Origin: Natronolimnobius sp. AArcel1
GTDB taxonomy: Archaea > Halobacteriota > Halobacteria > Halobacteriales > Natrialbaceae
Length of the DNA stretch: 64,000 nucleotides
Assembly (NCBI RefSeq): GCF_011043775.1
Contig: NZ_JAAKXY010000001.1
Span: 473,617 to 537,616, forward strand
Direction: 5' to 3'
Shown here in pieces: positions 1-8,568 of the stretch. The notes beneath the pieces are model-generated. The model was not told the DNA's origin. It searched no databases and worked only from the letters and a program-made list of their open reading frames with translations. Within the stretch, counting starts at the first letter, position 1; every line of letters starts with the position of its first letter. Position numbers and translations under genes: made by a program.

Positions 1-285
1 TACGTCATCGCCCGCAAGCAGCGCAAAGACTACGGCACGGCTAATCTGATCGAAGGCCGACTCGAGGAGGGCGAAGAGGTCATTGTCCTCGAGGACATCG
101 TGACGACGGGCACGAGCCTCGTCGATGCTATCGAGGCGCTCCGAGAGGCCGGCGCGACGGTCAACCGAGCCCTCGTCGTCGTCGACCGCGAAGAAGGTGG
201 CCGCGAGACCGTCGAAGACGCCGACGTCGAAATGGAGTCACTCGTGACCGCGAGCGAACTGCTGGCCGACGCAGACCGCGAGTAA
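1..285 (+). CDS. pyrE: Orotate phosphoribosyltransferase, C-terminal part
   Basis: The left edge cuts this gene; only about 94 C-terminal residues are present. They contain the PRPP-binding loop of type I phosphoribosyltransferases ([11 protein letters not shown] near residue 30) and the usual haloarchaeal PyrE tail ending in a SLVTASELL segment. The enzyme joins orotate and PRPP to give OMP in pyrimidine synthesis. It reads into the YqeC-like gene 65 bp downstream on the same strand. The GfcR regulator at 6 kb shares this fold, but the short distance to a stop and the catalytic-type loop favour true PyrE here. Confidence 0.85.
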   Translation, partial: YVIARKQRKDYGTANLIEGRLEEGEEVIVLEDIVTTGTSLVDAIEALREAGATVNRALVVVDREEGGRETVEDADVEMESLVTASELLADADRE

Positions 286-350
286 CCTACTCGAGCCAGC
301 GCCGCTTACGTGAGCGACGCAGTCAAGCCACTCGCGCTGGTGGTTCGCGT

Positions 351-1073
351 ATGGACCTCCCCAGCGCACTCGAGGCCGAGGGAAACACCGTTTGTGTCGT
401 CGGCGCTGGCGGCAAGAAATCGACGCTGTATGCGCTCGCTGACGGCCTCGAGCGCGCACTCGTTACTGCGACGGTTCGGATTCCGCCGTTTACTGAGCAG
501 GTCGCCGACCTTCGAGTAACCACAGACCCGAATACGGCACTTGAGGAGACGACCGACTGGCCGCTCGGACTCGTTGCCGACCGCGAGGAAGACAGGTGTC
601 ACGGCTACGATCTGGCGGAAATCGACGCGCTCGCGTCGAACGCAGCCGACACGTCTGTCCTCGTGAAAGCCGACGGCGCACGCACGCGCTGGTTCAAGGC
701 ACCGGGCGACCACGAACCACAACTGCCCACCACTGCGGACGTGGTCGTTCCAATCGCCAGTGCGAAAATCGTCGGGAAACGACTGGACGAGGAGTACGTC
801 CATCGACCCGAGCGCGTCGCCGCGATCACCGGCCTCGAGCACGGGGATCGAATTTCTGCTCCTGCTGTCGCGGCCGTCCTCACGAGCGACCGCGGCGGCT
901 GGAAGGGCGTTCCCCACAGTGCAACGGTGATTCCACTCCTGAACATGGTCGACACGCCGGCGCTCGAGGCGACTGCACGCGAGATTGCCGCCGAAATTCG
1001 CGAGCGTCGCCCCGGAGCCCGAGTCGTGCTCACCAGCCTGCTCGCAGACGAGCCAGTCGTCGCGGTCGTCTGA
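351..1073 (+). CDS. YqeC-like selenium/molybdenum hydroxylase accessory protein
   Basis: A 240-residue protein of the YqeC family, named for accessory proteins of selenium-dependent molybdenum hydroxylases. The N-terminus has a P-loop-like VVGAGGKKST motif (about residues 16-25), followed by the family blocks VKADGARTRWFKAP (about 105-118) and a VVPIASAKIVGK stretch. The family is thought to bind a nucleotide and help mature molybdenum hydroxylases; the exact reaction is not settled. The gene follows pyrE in the same direction. No xdh/coxL-type hydroxylase or selD gene lies in the window, so the partner is unknown here. Confidence 0.75.
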   Translation: MDLPSALEAEGNTVCVVGAGGKKSTLYALADGLERALVTATVRIPPFTEQVADLRVTTDPNTALEETTDWPLGLVADREEDRCHGYDLAEIDALASNAADTSVLVKADGARTRWFKAPGDHEPQLPTTADVVVPIASAKIVGKRLDEEYVHRPERVAAITGLEHGDRISAPAVAAVLTSDRGGWKGVPHSATVIPLLNMVDTPALEATAREIAAEIRERRPGARVVLTSLLADEPVVAVV

Positions 1074-1330
1074 GTGGTGTTGTGGAAGGGTGAAACGGGT
1101 CGTTATCCCCGAACACGCGCCGTCGCACACCATCACAATGTTTTTATCCCGCTCGAGACTACGCGTAGCTACGATGGTAGGTGTCCGTTTTACAGGGGCG
1201 TTTGCCCGCTTCTAACTCACATTCACGCCCGTCGTCTTGGCCGGTTCGAACCGCTTGGGCGGCGTTGACGGACGCCACGCCGAACGTCGTCTGGACGTTC
1301 TTCCAGTAATCGTACCACACAGCTACAGCC

Positions 1331-3292
1331 ATGTCAGACTCAGACTCCGACGCGAACGCAGGGGAACAACTCACGGTCGTCCTCCCAGACGGCTCGGAAC
1401 TCGCCGTTGACGACGGCGCAACGGTCGAAGACTGCGCCTACGAAATCGGCCCAGGACTCGGTAGAGACACCGTCGCCGGCAAACTCGATGGCGACTTCGT
1501 CGCCAAAGAAGCACCCGCCTACGATGGTGCCGAACTCGAGATCATCACCGAGGGCAGCGACGAATCGCTGCGCGTCATGCGCCACTCGGCCTCGCACTGT
1601 CTCGCACAGGCCGTCGAGCGCCTCTACGACGAGGAGACGGTCAAACTCGCCATCGGCCCGCCAACGGACGAAGGCTTTTACTACGACTTCGACAACCTCG
1701 ATATCGACGAGTCCGATCTCCGTGACCTCGAGGCCGAAATCGAGGACATCATCGCCGAAGATTACGAAATCGAGCGCGAAGACGTCTCCATCGAGGAGGC
1801 CGAAGAACGCCTCGCAGGCGAACCGTACAAACTCGAGTTGCTCGAGGAACTCGCCGAGGAGGGAGACACCGTTTCCTTCTACAAACAGGGCGAGTGGGAA
1901 GACCTCTGTGCCGGTCCACACGTCGACTCGACAGGCGAAATCGGCGTCGTGAAACTGCTCGAGATCGCTGGCGCATACTGGCGCGGCGACGAGGAAAACG
2001 AGATGCAAACGCGTATCTATGGCACCGCGTTCGAAGACGAGGGCGACCTCGAGGCGTTCATCAAGCGCAAGGAAGAAGCCGAGAAACGCGATCACCGAAA
2101 GATCGGCTCGGAGATGAACCTGTTCTCGATTCAGGACGTCACCGGCCCCGGACTGCCGCTGTATCACCCGCCCGGAAAGACGGTCCTGAAAGAACTCGAG
2201 GACTTCGTCGAAGACCTCAATCAGGACGCTGGCTACGACTACGTCGAGACGCCTCACGTCTTCAAGACGGATCTCTGGCACCGCTCGGGCCACTACGAGA
2301 ACTACGCCGACGACATGTTTATTTTCGATGTTGGCGACGACGAGTTCGGCCTGAAGCCGATGAACTGCCCCGGCCACGCCGCTATCTTTCAGGACCAATC
2401 CTGGAGCTACCGCGACCTCCCAATCCGCTACGCTGAGAACGGCAAAGTGTATCGGAAGGAACAGCGCGGCGAACTCTCCGGTCTCTCGCGCGTCTGGGCC
2501 TTTACCATCGACGACGGCCACCTGTTCATCCGCCCCGACCAGATCGAACAGGAAGTCGAGGAGATCATGGACATGATCACGGACGTCTTAGAGACGTTCG
2601 ACTTAGAGTACGAGATGGCACTTGCCACGCGCCCCGAGAAGTCCGTCGGCAGCGATGAGATCTGGGAGCACGCCGAAGAGCAACTCGAGACCGTCCTCGA
2701 GAAACGTAACCTCGAGTACGAGGTCGAAGAAGGCGATGGTGCGTTCTACGGGCCAAAAATCGACTTCGCGTTCGAGGACGCTATCGGCCGTGCGTGGGAC
2801 GGTCCAACGGTCCAACTGGACTTCAACATGCCCGACCGGTTCGACCTCTCCTACGTGGGCGAAGACAACGAAGAACACGAGCCGGTGATGATCCACCGCG
2901 CACTGTACGGCAGCTACGAACGGTTCTTCATGATGCTCATCGAGCACTACGAGGGCCGATTCCCGCTCTGGCTCGCGCCAGAACAGATCCGTGTCCTCCC
3001 GATTTCGGATGCAAACCTCGGCTACGCCCACCGCGTCGCAAACGAGTTCGATGACTTCCGCGCCGAGGTCGACGGCCGTGACTCCACGCTCGAGCGCAAG
3101 ATCCGTGCGGCCCACGACGACCGCGTTCCCTACCAGATCATCGTCGGCGACAACGAGGAAGAGGCCGGCAACATCTCGGTCCGGGACCGCTTCGAGGACC
3201 AGGAGTACGATGTCGACATTGAGGCGTTCCGCAGCCATCTCGAGGCCGAACGAGACGAGCAGCGGACGGAACCGGACTTCCTGCAGGACTAA
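1331..3292 (+). CDS. thrS: Threonyl-tRNA synthetase
   Basis: A 653-residue class II aminoacyl-tRNA synthetase, close to the usual full length. In order: TGS domain (about 10-75), editing-type domain with the HSASHC motif (about 84-89) and the matching [10 protein letters not shown] motif, catalytic core with class II motifs (motif 2 around YRKEQRGEL), and an anticodon-binding domain ([11 protein letters not shown] onward). It charges tRNA-Thr with threonine. The N-terminal editing domain is of bacterial type, unlike the D-Tyr-deacylase-like domain of many other archaeal ThrRS. The ATG at 1331 sits just before an acidic serine-rich N-terminus. A 257-bp leader upstream has a T-rich TATA-like stretch near 1141. 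Confidence 0.95.
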   Translation: MSDSDSDANAGEQLTVVLPDGSELAVDDGATVEDCAYEIGPGLGRDTVAGKLDGDFVAKEAPAYDGAELEIITEGSDESLRVMRHSASHCLAQAVERLYDEETVKLAIGPPTDEGFYYDFDNLDIDESDLRDLEAEIEDIIAEDYEIEREDVSIEEAEERLAGEPYKLELLEELAEEGDTVSFYKQGEWEDLCAGPHVDSTGEIGVVKLLEIAGAYWRGDEENEMQTRIYGTAFEDEGDLEAFIKRKEEAEKRDHRKIGSEMNLFSIQDVTGPGLPLYHPPGKTVLKELEDFVEDLNQDAGYDYVETPHVFKTDLWHRSGHYENYADDMFIFDVGDDEFGLKPMNCPGHAAIFQDQSWSYRDLPIRYAENGKVYRKEQRGELSGLSRVWAFTIDDGHLFIRPDQIEQEVEEIMDMITDVLETFDLEYEMALATRPEKSVGSDEIWEHAEEQLETVLEKRNLEYEVEEGDGAFYGPKIDFAFEDAIGRAWDGPTVQLDFNMPDRFDLSYVGEDNEEHEPVMIHRALYGSYERFFMMLIEHYEGRFPLWLAPEQIRVLPISDANLGYAHRVANEFDDFRAEVDGRDSTLERKIRAAHDDRVPYQIIVGDNEEEAGNISVRDRFEDQEYDVDIEAFRSHLEAERDEQRTEPDFLQD

Positions 3293-3510
3293 GAGAGGCC
3301 ACTGATCCACGGCGGTAGCCATACCCGATTGACCCCGCCATACCTGTTTTGACAAGTCAAAGTTCTTTACCGACTTTCCGATGAAACGTAGTCTGTCTGC
3401 GATTGCGCCGGCACTGCGCACAACCGCTCATATATGTATGCATACACGTTGTCGTTCGTCGATGATGACGACACAAGAATCGAAACCCAGCAACCCTGAA
3501 AAGCAGTCAG

Positions 3511-3711
3511 TTAATCGTCCGCTTGGAGGCGATGTGATCCATCGGGGACGTCGTTTTGGATCTGATCGTGAATAGCGGACCGTTCTTCAGTGGAGAACGT
3601 TGGGAAGACATCCTCAAACTCTTTGCCGCCCCATAGCTCAGCGGTACTAACGTCTCGCTGTTGTTCCTGAAGTGTAACGAGCGGATCAGGGCGGGGGATG
3701 TCTTCAGGCAT
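3511..3711 (-). CDS. Small acidic protein downstream of HEPN-motif gene
   Basis: A 66-residue acidic protein beginning MPEDIPRPDPL; the ATG at 3711 is chosen because the longer frame (start 3765) would run into the upstream gene and adds a basic, Cys-containing leader unlike the rest. It starts 32 bp after the stop of the HEPN-motif gene on the same strand, so the two are probably co-transcribed. No domain is recognised. It is predicted to be soluble, with two short amphipathic helical stretches (LQEQQRDVS and ERSAIHDQI). By position it could be an antitoxin or regulatory partner, but nothing in its own sequence shows that. Confidence 0.5.
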   Translation of the reverse strand: MPEDIPRPDPLVTLQEQQRDVSTAELWGGKEFEDVFPTFSTEERSAIHDQIQNDVPDGSHRLQADD

Positions 3712-3742
3712 ACCTAGCAAATTGACGCATCGATATAAAAAT

Positions 3743-4399
3743 TTAGTGGTCAGAGATCGCCTCAACGATAGAGTCGTGCAACTCTCTGGCTTCCGCTATC
3801 GCATCGGCATGTTCATCACGAAATTGGCCGAGAACCCACTGATTGAATGTCACGGAGTCATCAAAGTATCGCTCGAGGAGAGGTTCGACTGCAATAAGTT
3901 CCCCTTCATGGCTTTCTAAAAACTGTTTCGCGTGCTCTTTTCTGAACTCACGACCTCGATCACGAAGTTCATCCACGTGAAGATACACACCTGTATCGAT
4001 TTCTGCTGAACGGAACGTGTATCGCGGAGAGACGTTTTCGGGAGAGAACAGAAATGGAATATGGGTGTGTTGAACGTAGTTTCGGAGTTCAATAAGAAAG
4101 TCGCTGACCTCCAGGTCAACCGTCTCGTACAATCGAGTTCGATATGCTTCTTGTGACGCTTCAGATAAATACCGGCAGAATTGCTCAGCCTGATCTCGAA
4201 CTGGAAAGATACTGCCAGAATATGCGATGAACTGCTGTGCTAACTCATACTGTGTCGGGCTGTCAGCCCGAATCGTCTCGAGAAATCGAGTGTGATGATA
4301 TTTGAACGAATGGAATGCAACATCGAAAGCGCGTAGTCGTTCAATTGCCCACAGTCCATCACTCTCAATGAACTGCTGATAGAGAGTTTCGACCGACAT
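3743..4399 (-). CDS. HEPN-motif protein, possible RNase toxin
   Basis: A 218-residue, largely alpha-helical protein. Around residues 106-111 it carries RNYVQH, which fits the HEPN ribonuclease motif R-(polar)-x3-H, inside a helix (IELRNYVQHTHIPF). HEPN proteins are often metal-independent RNases in toxin-antitoxin and abortive-infection systems. A clear TATA element lies at 4427-4437, placing transcription start a few bases before the ATG at 4399. The 66-residue gene follows 32 bp downstream. No nucleotidyltransferase (MNT) partner, the common HEPN companion, is present. The motif is seen directly; RNase or toxin activity is inference. Confidence 0.6.
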   Translation of the reverse strand: MSVETLYQQFIESDGLWAIERLRAFDVAFHSFKYHHTRFLETIRADSPTQYELAQQFIAYSGSIFPVRDQAEQFCRYLSEASQEAYRTRLYETVDLEVSDFLIELRNYVQHTHIPFLFSPENVSPRYTFRSAEIDTGVYLHVDELRDRGREFRKEHAKQFLESHEGELIAVEPLLERYFDDSVTFNQWVLGQFRDEHADAIAEARELHDSIVEAISDH

Positions 4400-4426
4400 C
4401 AGTGAGCAACTACTGTCTTTTCAGCC

Positions 4427-4437
4427 ACTATATATGT
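4427..4437 (-). promoter_or_regulatory. TATA box of the HEPN-motif gene
   Basis: The minus-strand sequence CACATATATAGTG lies about 30 bp before the ATG at 4399. This spacing predicts a very short or absent 5' leader, as is common in haloarchaea. Confidence 0.5.
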
Positions 4438-4481
4438 GTCTACACGAAGGCAGACTATCGTAACGACCGGACGTTTCACAC

Positions 4482-5114
4482 TTACATCGCGTTCGTGTCC
4501 TCGTAGCCAACGAGTAGACGGATCGTTCGCAGGGAGACGAACCGCGGCACACGCTCCGCATAGCGCTCGTACTCCTCGCCGTACTGTTTTCGCAGCCACG
4601 GCTCCTCGGCAAACGGGAGCGCCAGCCACCAGACGAAGTAGATGACACAGATGATCGCCACCAACAGCGAGTTCGTAAGGAGTGCAAACCCAATCGTCGC
4701 GACGATGTAGCCGACGTACTGGGGATTTCTCGAGTAGCGATACCAGCCGCCGGTTCGCAACTTGCCGGAGAGACCTTTCGTCTCTTCGACGCCGAGGTCG
4801 TAGCCGGCAGCGAGCGCAACGGCAAACCCGCCGAGGAATAGACTCACTCCCACGAAAAGCGACGGTGTCCGCGGGAGACCGAGCGTGTTCCAGGTGAGAT
4901 ATGCAAGGAGAGGCAAGAGTACGTTGAGTAGCTGTGAGATCGTCCAATGTGTGTAAAACTGCCATCCTCGCTCGCCGGGCGGCCAGTAGTCAGCCACGCC
5001 GAGAGCGCTCGCAACAATACCCGCGAGGTTCAGCGTGACCAGTCCGACGCCGAGGACAAATACGACCGACGTCAGCGAATCCGCCGTCACAGCCGCTAGG
5101 ATGGAATCGATCAT
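4482..5114 (-). CDS. Isoprenylcysteine/phospholipid methyltransferase-like membrane protein
   Basis: A 210-residue integral membrane protein with about five hydrophobic segments. The C-terminal block GWYRYSRNPQYVGYI, an acidic EEPWLRKQYG segment and the ending EEYERYAERVPRF are typical of the ICMT/PEMT family of membrane methyltransferases (SAM-dependent small-molecule, lipid or isoprenylcysteine methylation). The ATG at 5114 (MIDSILAAV) is preferred over the upstream start at 5162, which adds a hydrophilic 16-residue leader. The substrate cannot be told from sequence. It is divergent from the HTH gene at 5247, with a 132-bp shared upstream region. Confidence 0.7.
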   Translation of the reverse strand: MIDSILAAVTADSLTSVVFVLGVGLVTLNLAGIVASALGVADYWPPGERGWQFYTHWTISQLLNVLLPLLAYLTWNTLGLPRTPSLFVGVSLFLGGFAVALAAGYDLGVEETKGLSGKLRTGGWYRYSRNPQYVGYIVATIGFALLTNSLLVAIICVIYFVWWLALPFAEEPWLRKQYGEEYERYAERVPRFVSLRTIRLLVGYEDTNAM

Positions 5115-5211
5115 GCCTCTCGTACTCCCTCCGTGGTCGCACCCAGTGTCTGGACCATACACGACGCTCGAGTCGCAATCTGCTGGAATCTTCTCACGGA
5201 CACGCTAGGTG

Positions 5212-5221
5212 ATTTATATAT
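5212..5221 (+). promoter_or_regulatory. TATA box of HTH regulator gene
   Basis: GATTTATATA lies about 30 bp before the ATG at 5247, giving a predicted leaderless or near-leaderless transcript. It supports the internal ATG over the longer upstream frame. Confidence 0.5.
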
Positions 5222-5246
5222 CCGGGATGTCACTCAAGTCAACGGG

Positions 5247-5918
5247 ATGAAATACTGTACTGTTCGACTCTCCCAGCCCGACTGGATGCTCCATCCGATG
5301 CAGCAATTCATTCGCGAGGAAACCGCCGTTCGCTACGAGGAACTGCAAGCCTGGGCCATTGCGACTGGCGACGCACTCGAGTACGAACTGTTCTACGTCG
5401 ACGCCGACCGCGAGCCCTACGAAGCGGCTCTCGAGGCCGTCGATTCGATTCACTGGTACGACCTGACGCCGATCAACGAGGACTCGTTCTACGTGTACAT
5501 CTGCCAGCAGACTCGCACGGAAGACACCCAGTGGCGCGAGGCGTTCGCCGCGTTGAACCTCGTCGTTGTGCCGCCAATTGTCTACGACACCGAGGCCGAC
5601 TTCCAGATGACGATTGTCGGCACAGCTGCAGACTTACAGGCCATGCTCGAGGGACTTCCCGATGAGATCGACGTGACCGTCTGTTCGATTGGAGACTATG
5701 ATCGCCGACACGCGCCACTCGTGGGCGACTGTACCGACCGACAACTCGAGGCCGTCGAGGCGGCAGTCGAGGTTGGCTACTTCGACGTTCCCCGAAAGGC
5801 CGGCGTCCGCGACGTTGCCGATGAACTGGGATGTGCCTCGAGTACAGCCGCGACGTTGCTCCAGAAAGCCCAGGCTCGAGTAATGCGACGGGTCACTGAG
5901 CGGTATGGCCGGCGATAA
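5247..5918 (+). CDS. Bat-type helix-turn-helix regulator
   Basis: A 223-residue protein with the haloarchaeal bacterio-opsin-activator HTH (HTH_10) at the C-terminus: QLEAVEAAVEVGYFDVPR, then the ADELGCASSTAATLLQKA recognition region, about residues 160-215. The N-terminal 150 residues match the shorter sensor-type module found in such regulators, without a PAS or GAF domain. It probably binds DNA and controls nearby or metabolic genes; the target is unknown. The ATG at 5247 follows a well-placed TATA box. It is divergent from the membrane methyltransferase gene. Confidence 0.75.
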   Translation: MKYCTVRLSQPDWMLHPMQQFIREETAVRYEELQAWAIATGDALEYELFYVDADREPYEAALEAVDSIHWYDLTPINEDSFYVYICQQTRTEDTQWREAFAALNLVVVPPIVYDTEADFQMTIVGTAADLQAMLEGLPDEIDVTVCSIGDYDRRHAPLVGDCTDRQLEAVEAAVEVGYFDVPRKAGVRDVADELGCASSTAATLLQKAQARVMRRVTERYGRR

Positions 5919-5992
5919 GCAGTAGTGAGCGAACACATGTTCGTGCGTTTTTGTAGGCACATACGGATCGAAATCCCCATAGTTGCAGAATC

Positions 5993-6715
5993 ATGCATAC
6001 CTGTATGAACAGAGCCGAGAAAGCAGCCTTGCAGTTGCGAGCCGTCGACGTGCTGCGGATGCTCAAAGAGACGCGAACGTACGACGAACTCGCCGAGACG
6101 ACCGGCCTTCCCGCGGGCGATCTCAACCGGTACGTCAACGGCCACGTCCTCCCCGGCACCGAACGCGCACGGGAAGTCGTCGAAGATCTGGGACGGGACG
6201 CGCTCGCGGCTGAACTCGACGAGCGAATTCGGGTCGACAACGAGGGCTACGTCGATAACAGCGCGGCCGTCTTCGATCAACCGTTTCTCGACCTCGTCGC
6301 ACCCGTCGTCGCAAACGGGTTCGAGTTCGAACGACCGGATGTTGTACTTACCGCCGCAACTGACGGCATCACCCTTGCAGCCTCCCTCGCGAGTTACTAT
6401 GGGACTCGCTGTGCGTACGCGAAAAAACAAAAGGAAACCGCCGTCGAGGAGTTCATCGAAGCTCGCCAGCGCCTGCAATCGGGAATCGAACTCACCTACT
6501 ATCTCCCTGCCTCCGCAATCGAACCCGGCGAAACCGTCCTGGTTGTCGACGATCTTATCCGCTCGGGTGAAACGCAAGAACTCCTCCTCGATATCATCGA
6601 CACTGCCGACGCCGACGTTGCTGGCGTCTTCGCACTCATCGCTGCCGGCGATGATGGTACTGAACGTGCCCGTGAGCGAACCGATGCACCGGTTGGGGCA
6701 CTCACAACGGTCTAA
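5993..6715 (+). CDS. gfcR: Phosphoribosyltransferase-domain regulator GfcR
   Basis: A 240-residue protein with an N-terminal HTH (YDELAETTGLPAGDLNRYVNG, about residues 27-47) and a C-terminal type I phosphoribosyltransferase domain with the PRPP loop VLVVDDLIRSGET (about 183-195). This is the layout of GfcR, the haloarchaeal activator of glucose and fructose catabolic genes, once annotated as a second PyrE. A start at 5993 or the internal ATG at 6005 is possible. It is convergent with the phosphatase gene, only 15 bp apart. The true pyrE is at the left edge, so the two paralogues should not be confused. Confidence 0.85.
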   Translation: MHTCMNRAEKAALQLRAVDVLRMLKETRTYDELAETTGLPAGDLNRYVNGHVLPGTERAREVVEDLGRDALAAELDERIRVDNEGYVDNSAAVFDQPFLDLVAPVVANGFEFERPDVVLTAATDGITLAASLASYYGTRCAYAKKQKETAVEEFIEARQRLQSGIELTYYLPASAIEPGETVLVVDDLIRSGETQELLLDIIDTADADVAGVFALIAAGDDGTERARERTDAPVGALTTV

Positions 6716-6730
6716 TTGTTCGCGTTCGGG

Positions 6731-7153
6731 TTATGCGCTTTCTGTTTCGAGTTCGTCGAACAGGTCTGCAACGTGCTCACGAACTGTTTCACGAATCTCG
6801 TGCACCGTCTCGAGGTCCTCCCCGTGTGGATCGGGCAGATCCCAGTCTCGAACGTCAGTATCAGCCTCGAGGTCGAGCGTCGAACAGCCCATCGTTGCGA
6901 CGTAGTCACAGCTCTCGAGTTCAGCCTTGGAAACGGCCTGTGGTGTCCGATCCGAGAGATCGATGTCTTCGTCGGCCATGGCCTCGATCACGACGTCGTG
7001 AACCGAATCGGCTGGGTGTGTGCCACCGGAGATGATTTTGACCTGATTCTCGAGGCCGCGCTCGGTGCGTTCTCGCTCGGCGTAGGCGGTCGCCATCTGG
7101 CTTCGACCGGCGTTCTGGACACAAACGAGCGCAATCTGGGTGTCGGGAACCAT
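6731..7153 (-). CDS. Low-molecular-weight phosphatase / arsenate reductase-like protein
   Basis: A 140-residue protein with the CX5R phosphate-binding loop CVQNAGRS near residues 11-18 and the downstream Asp loop DLPDPHGED (about 106-114) that supplies the general acid. This fits the low-molecular-weight protein tyrosine phosphatase fold, which includes thioredoxin-linked arsenate reductases (ArsC). A Cys in ATMGCS (about 88-93) is in the region where arsenate reductases keep their redox cysteines, so either activity is possible. No arsenic transporter or ArsR is adjacent. Confidence 0.75.
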   Translation of the reverse strand: MVPDTQIALVCVQNAGRSQMATAYAERERTERGLENQVKIISGGTHPADSVHDVVIEAMADEDIDLSDRTPQAVSKAELESCDYVATMGCSTLDLEADTDVRDWDLPDPHGEDLETVHEIRETVREHVADLFDELETESA

Positions 7154-7247
7154 ATGTGAGCGGAGAGACGGCTGCTACCTAATCGTTCGTATGTGCGCTA
7201 CTGTGCAAACTATAGACATGGGTTTGAACGCCTGACGAACCAGGCGA

Positions 7248-7682
7248 TCAGCGGACAATCGTCACCGGCACTGGTGAGCGGCGAGCGACTGTTTCAGCGA
7301 CGCTGCCGAGCAGGATGCGGCTAGCACCCGTTCGTCCGTGGCTGCCGATGACGATGTGATCGATGTCGGTTTCGTCAGCGTAATCGACAATCGAACGCGA
7401 GACACTACCGACGACCGAGTCAGTGTCGATCTCACGGCCGAACTCAGCCGCCTGCTCGCGAGCCTGCTCGAGAAGATTTTCGGACTGATTCTCTTGATGT
7501 TTCTGGATCTGGTCGTAGTTTGCCATCGAGCCGCCTTCGATGCCCGTTGCGGCGTAGAAATCGCCCGGATCGAGCACGTTAAGTGCCGTGATGTTGGCAT
7601 CAGGGTACTCGGTGCAGGCGAACTCGAGGGCCTGGGTTGCGCGATCAGACTCATCGACTGGGACAAGAATGTGGGATGTCAT
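7248..7682 (-). CDS. Universal stress protein (UspA family)
   Basis: A 144-residue single-domain UspA protein. It begins SHILVPVDESDRA (beta-1 and nucleotide-binding Asp) and ends with the ATP-binding block VIGSHGRTGASRILLGSVAETV followed by PVPVTIV, the G-2x-G-9x-G(S/T) pattern. Such proteins bind ATP and form dimers; their role in stress resistance is poorly defined. It stands alone between the phosphatase and rpl15e genes. Confidence 0.9.
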   Translation of the reverse strand: MTSHILVPVDESDRATQALEFACTEYPDANITALNVLDPGDFYAATGIEGGSMANYDQIQKHQENQSENLLEQAREQAAEFGREIDTDSVVGSVSRSIVDYADETDIDHIVIGSHGRTGASRILLGSVAETVARRSPVPVTIVR

Positions 7683-7774
7683 ACCTGTTCCTACGAGTGT
7701 CTCGGGCTTAAAGTCCGGCCATAGTTGGCACTCGTCGGGAAGTAGTCAGTGAGTGAAAATCGAGTCGGAATGCG

Positions 7775-8365
7775 TTACTTTGCGCGACCTTGCCCGCCCG
7801 TGTTGGACGGTCGGACCTTCTCTGCACCCTTGCCGCGGTTGTTGAGACCGCGGTTAGCCTTGCCAGCGTTGGTCAGGCCACGGAACGCACGGTTGGTGTG
7901 GGTGTCGTCGCAGATCCAGTTGAGGTCGTCGTCGTTCTCGATTGCTGGATGTTCGGGATCGACGAGGATCACTTCAAACCATTTCTGCGAGCCGTCTTCA
8001 CCGACCCAGTAGCTGTTGAGCACGCGCAGGTTGGGGTACTTGCGCGAAACACGCTCTTCGCCGATGCGCTGGATGTTCTTGCGCCGCCCGATTCGGTTGA
8101 CACCCTGGCGCTTCGATCGGCGACCAGCTTTGTGTCGCTGCTTTCGGGCGGTCCCTTTACGGACCGAGACGCGCGTCACGATAATGCCCTGTTTGGCCTT
8201 GTAGCCGAGTTCACGGGCCTTGTCGAGTCGCGTTGGACGCTCGATGCGTTCGATTGCACCTTCCTTGCGCCATTCCTGTTTTCGCTGCCACTGCAGTTCC
8301 CCGAGCTTACCGTCGCCGGGGTCCTTCCATGCCTCCTTGATGTGGGAGTAGAAGCTTCGTGCCAT
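7775..8365 (-). CDS. rpl15e: Large-subunit ribosomal protein L15e
   Basis: A 196-residue basic protein starting MARSFYSHIKEAWK and ending with a lysine/glycine-rich tail, the length and pattern of archaeal and eukaryotic eL15. Characteristic blocks include QRKQEWRKEG, RKQRHKAGRRSKRQGVNR and a C-terminal FRGLTNAGKANRGL. It lies in the 50S subunit near the peptidyl-transferase region. The ATG at 8365 matches the family N-terminus; the frame is open 75 codons further upstream but that part does not resemble the family. It is divergent from the beta-galactosidase gene. Confidence 0.97.
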   Translation of the reverse strand: MARSFYSHIKEAWKDPGDGKLGELQWQRKQEWRKEGAIERIERPTRLDKARELGYKAKQGIIVTRVSVRKGTARKQRHKAGRRSKRQGVNRIGRRKNIQRIGEERVSRKYPNLRVLNSYWVGEDGSQKWFEVILVDPEHPAIENDDDLNWICDDTHTNRAFRGLTNAGKANRGLNNRGKGAEKVRPSNTGGQGRAK

Positions 8366-8568
8366 ATGTATCACCGCGGGCTTTCCTGGTTCAATCCCGA
8401 TACTCGAGATCACATCCCGACCTGTGGGCGTCGCACCGAACAGGTGCCCGCTGGCGCCCGCGACCCAGCGAGTTGATAGGTTGTAGCCAGCGTTCCCGTA
8501 TAAGCGCTTCGAACCGAGAGACGACGATACAGCCGTGTTAACGGATGACGTGAAAAAGGAACACTTAG

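Noticed and set aside
1074-1330. T-box or riboswitch before thrS
   Set aside because: T-boxes are bacterial; no specifier-loop or antiterminator structure could be made out.
1340-2521. Long open frame (393 codons) antisense to thrS
   Set aside because: It lies entirely opposite thrS, whose codon use in this high-GC genome leaves the other strand open; no family features.
4399-4965. 188-codon frame opposite the membrane methyltransferase
   Set aside because: It is a shadow of the ICMT-like gene with an Arg/His-rich composition and no hydrophobic pattern.
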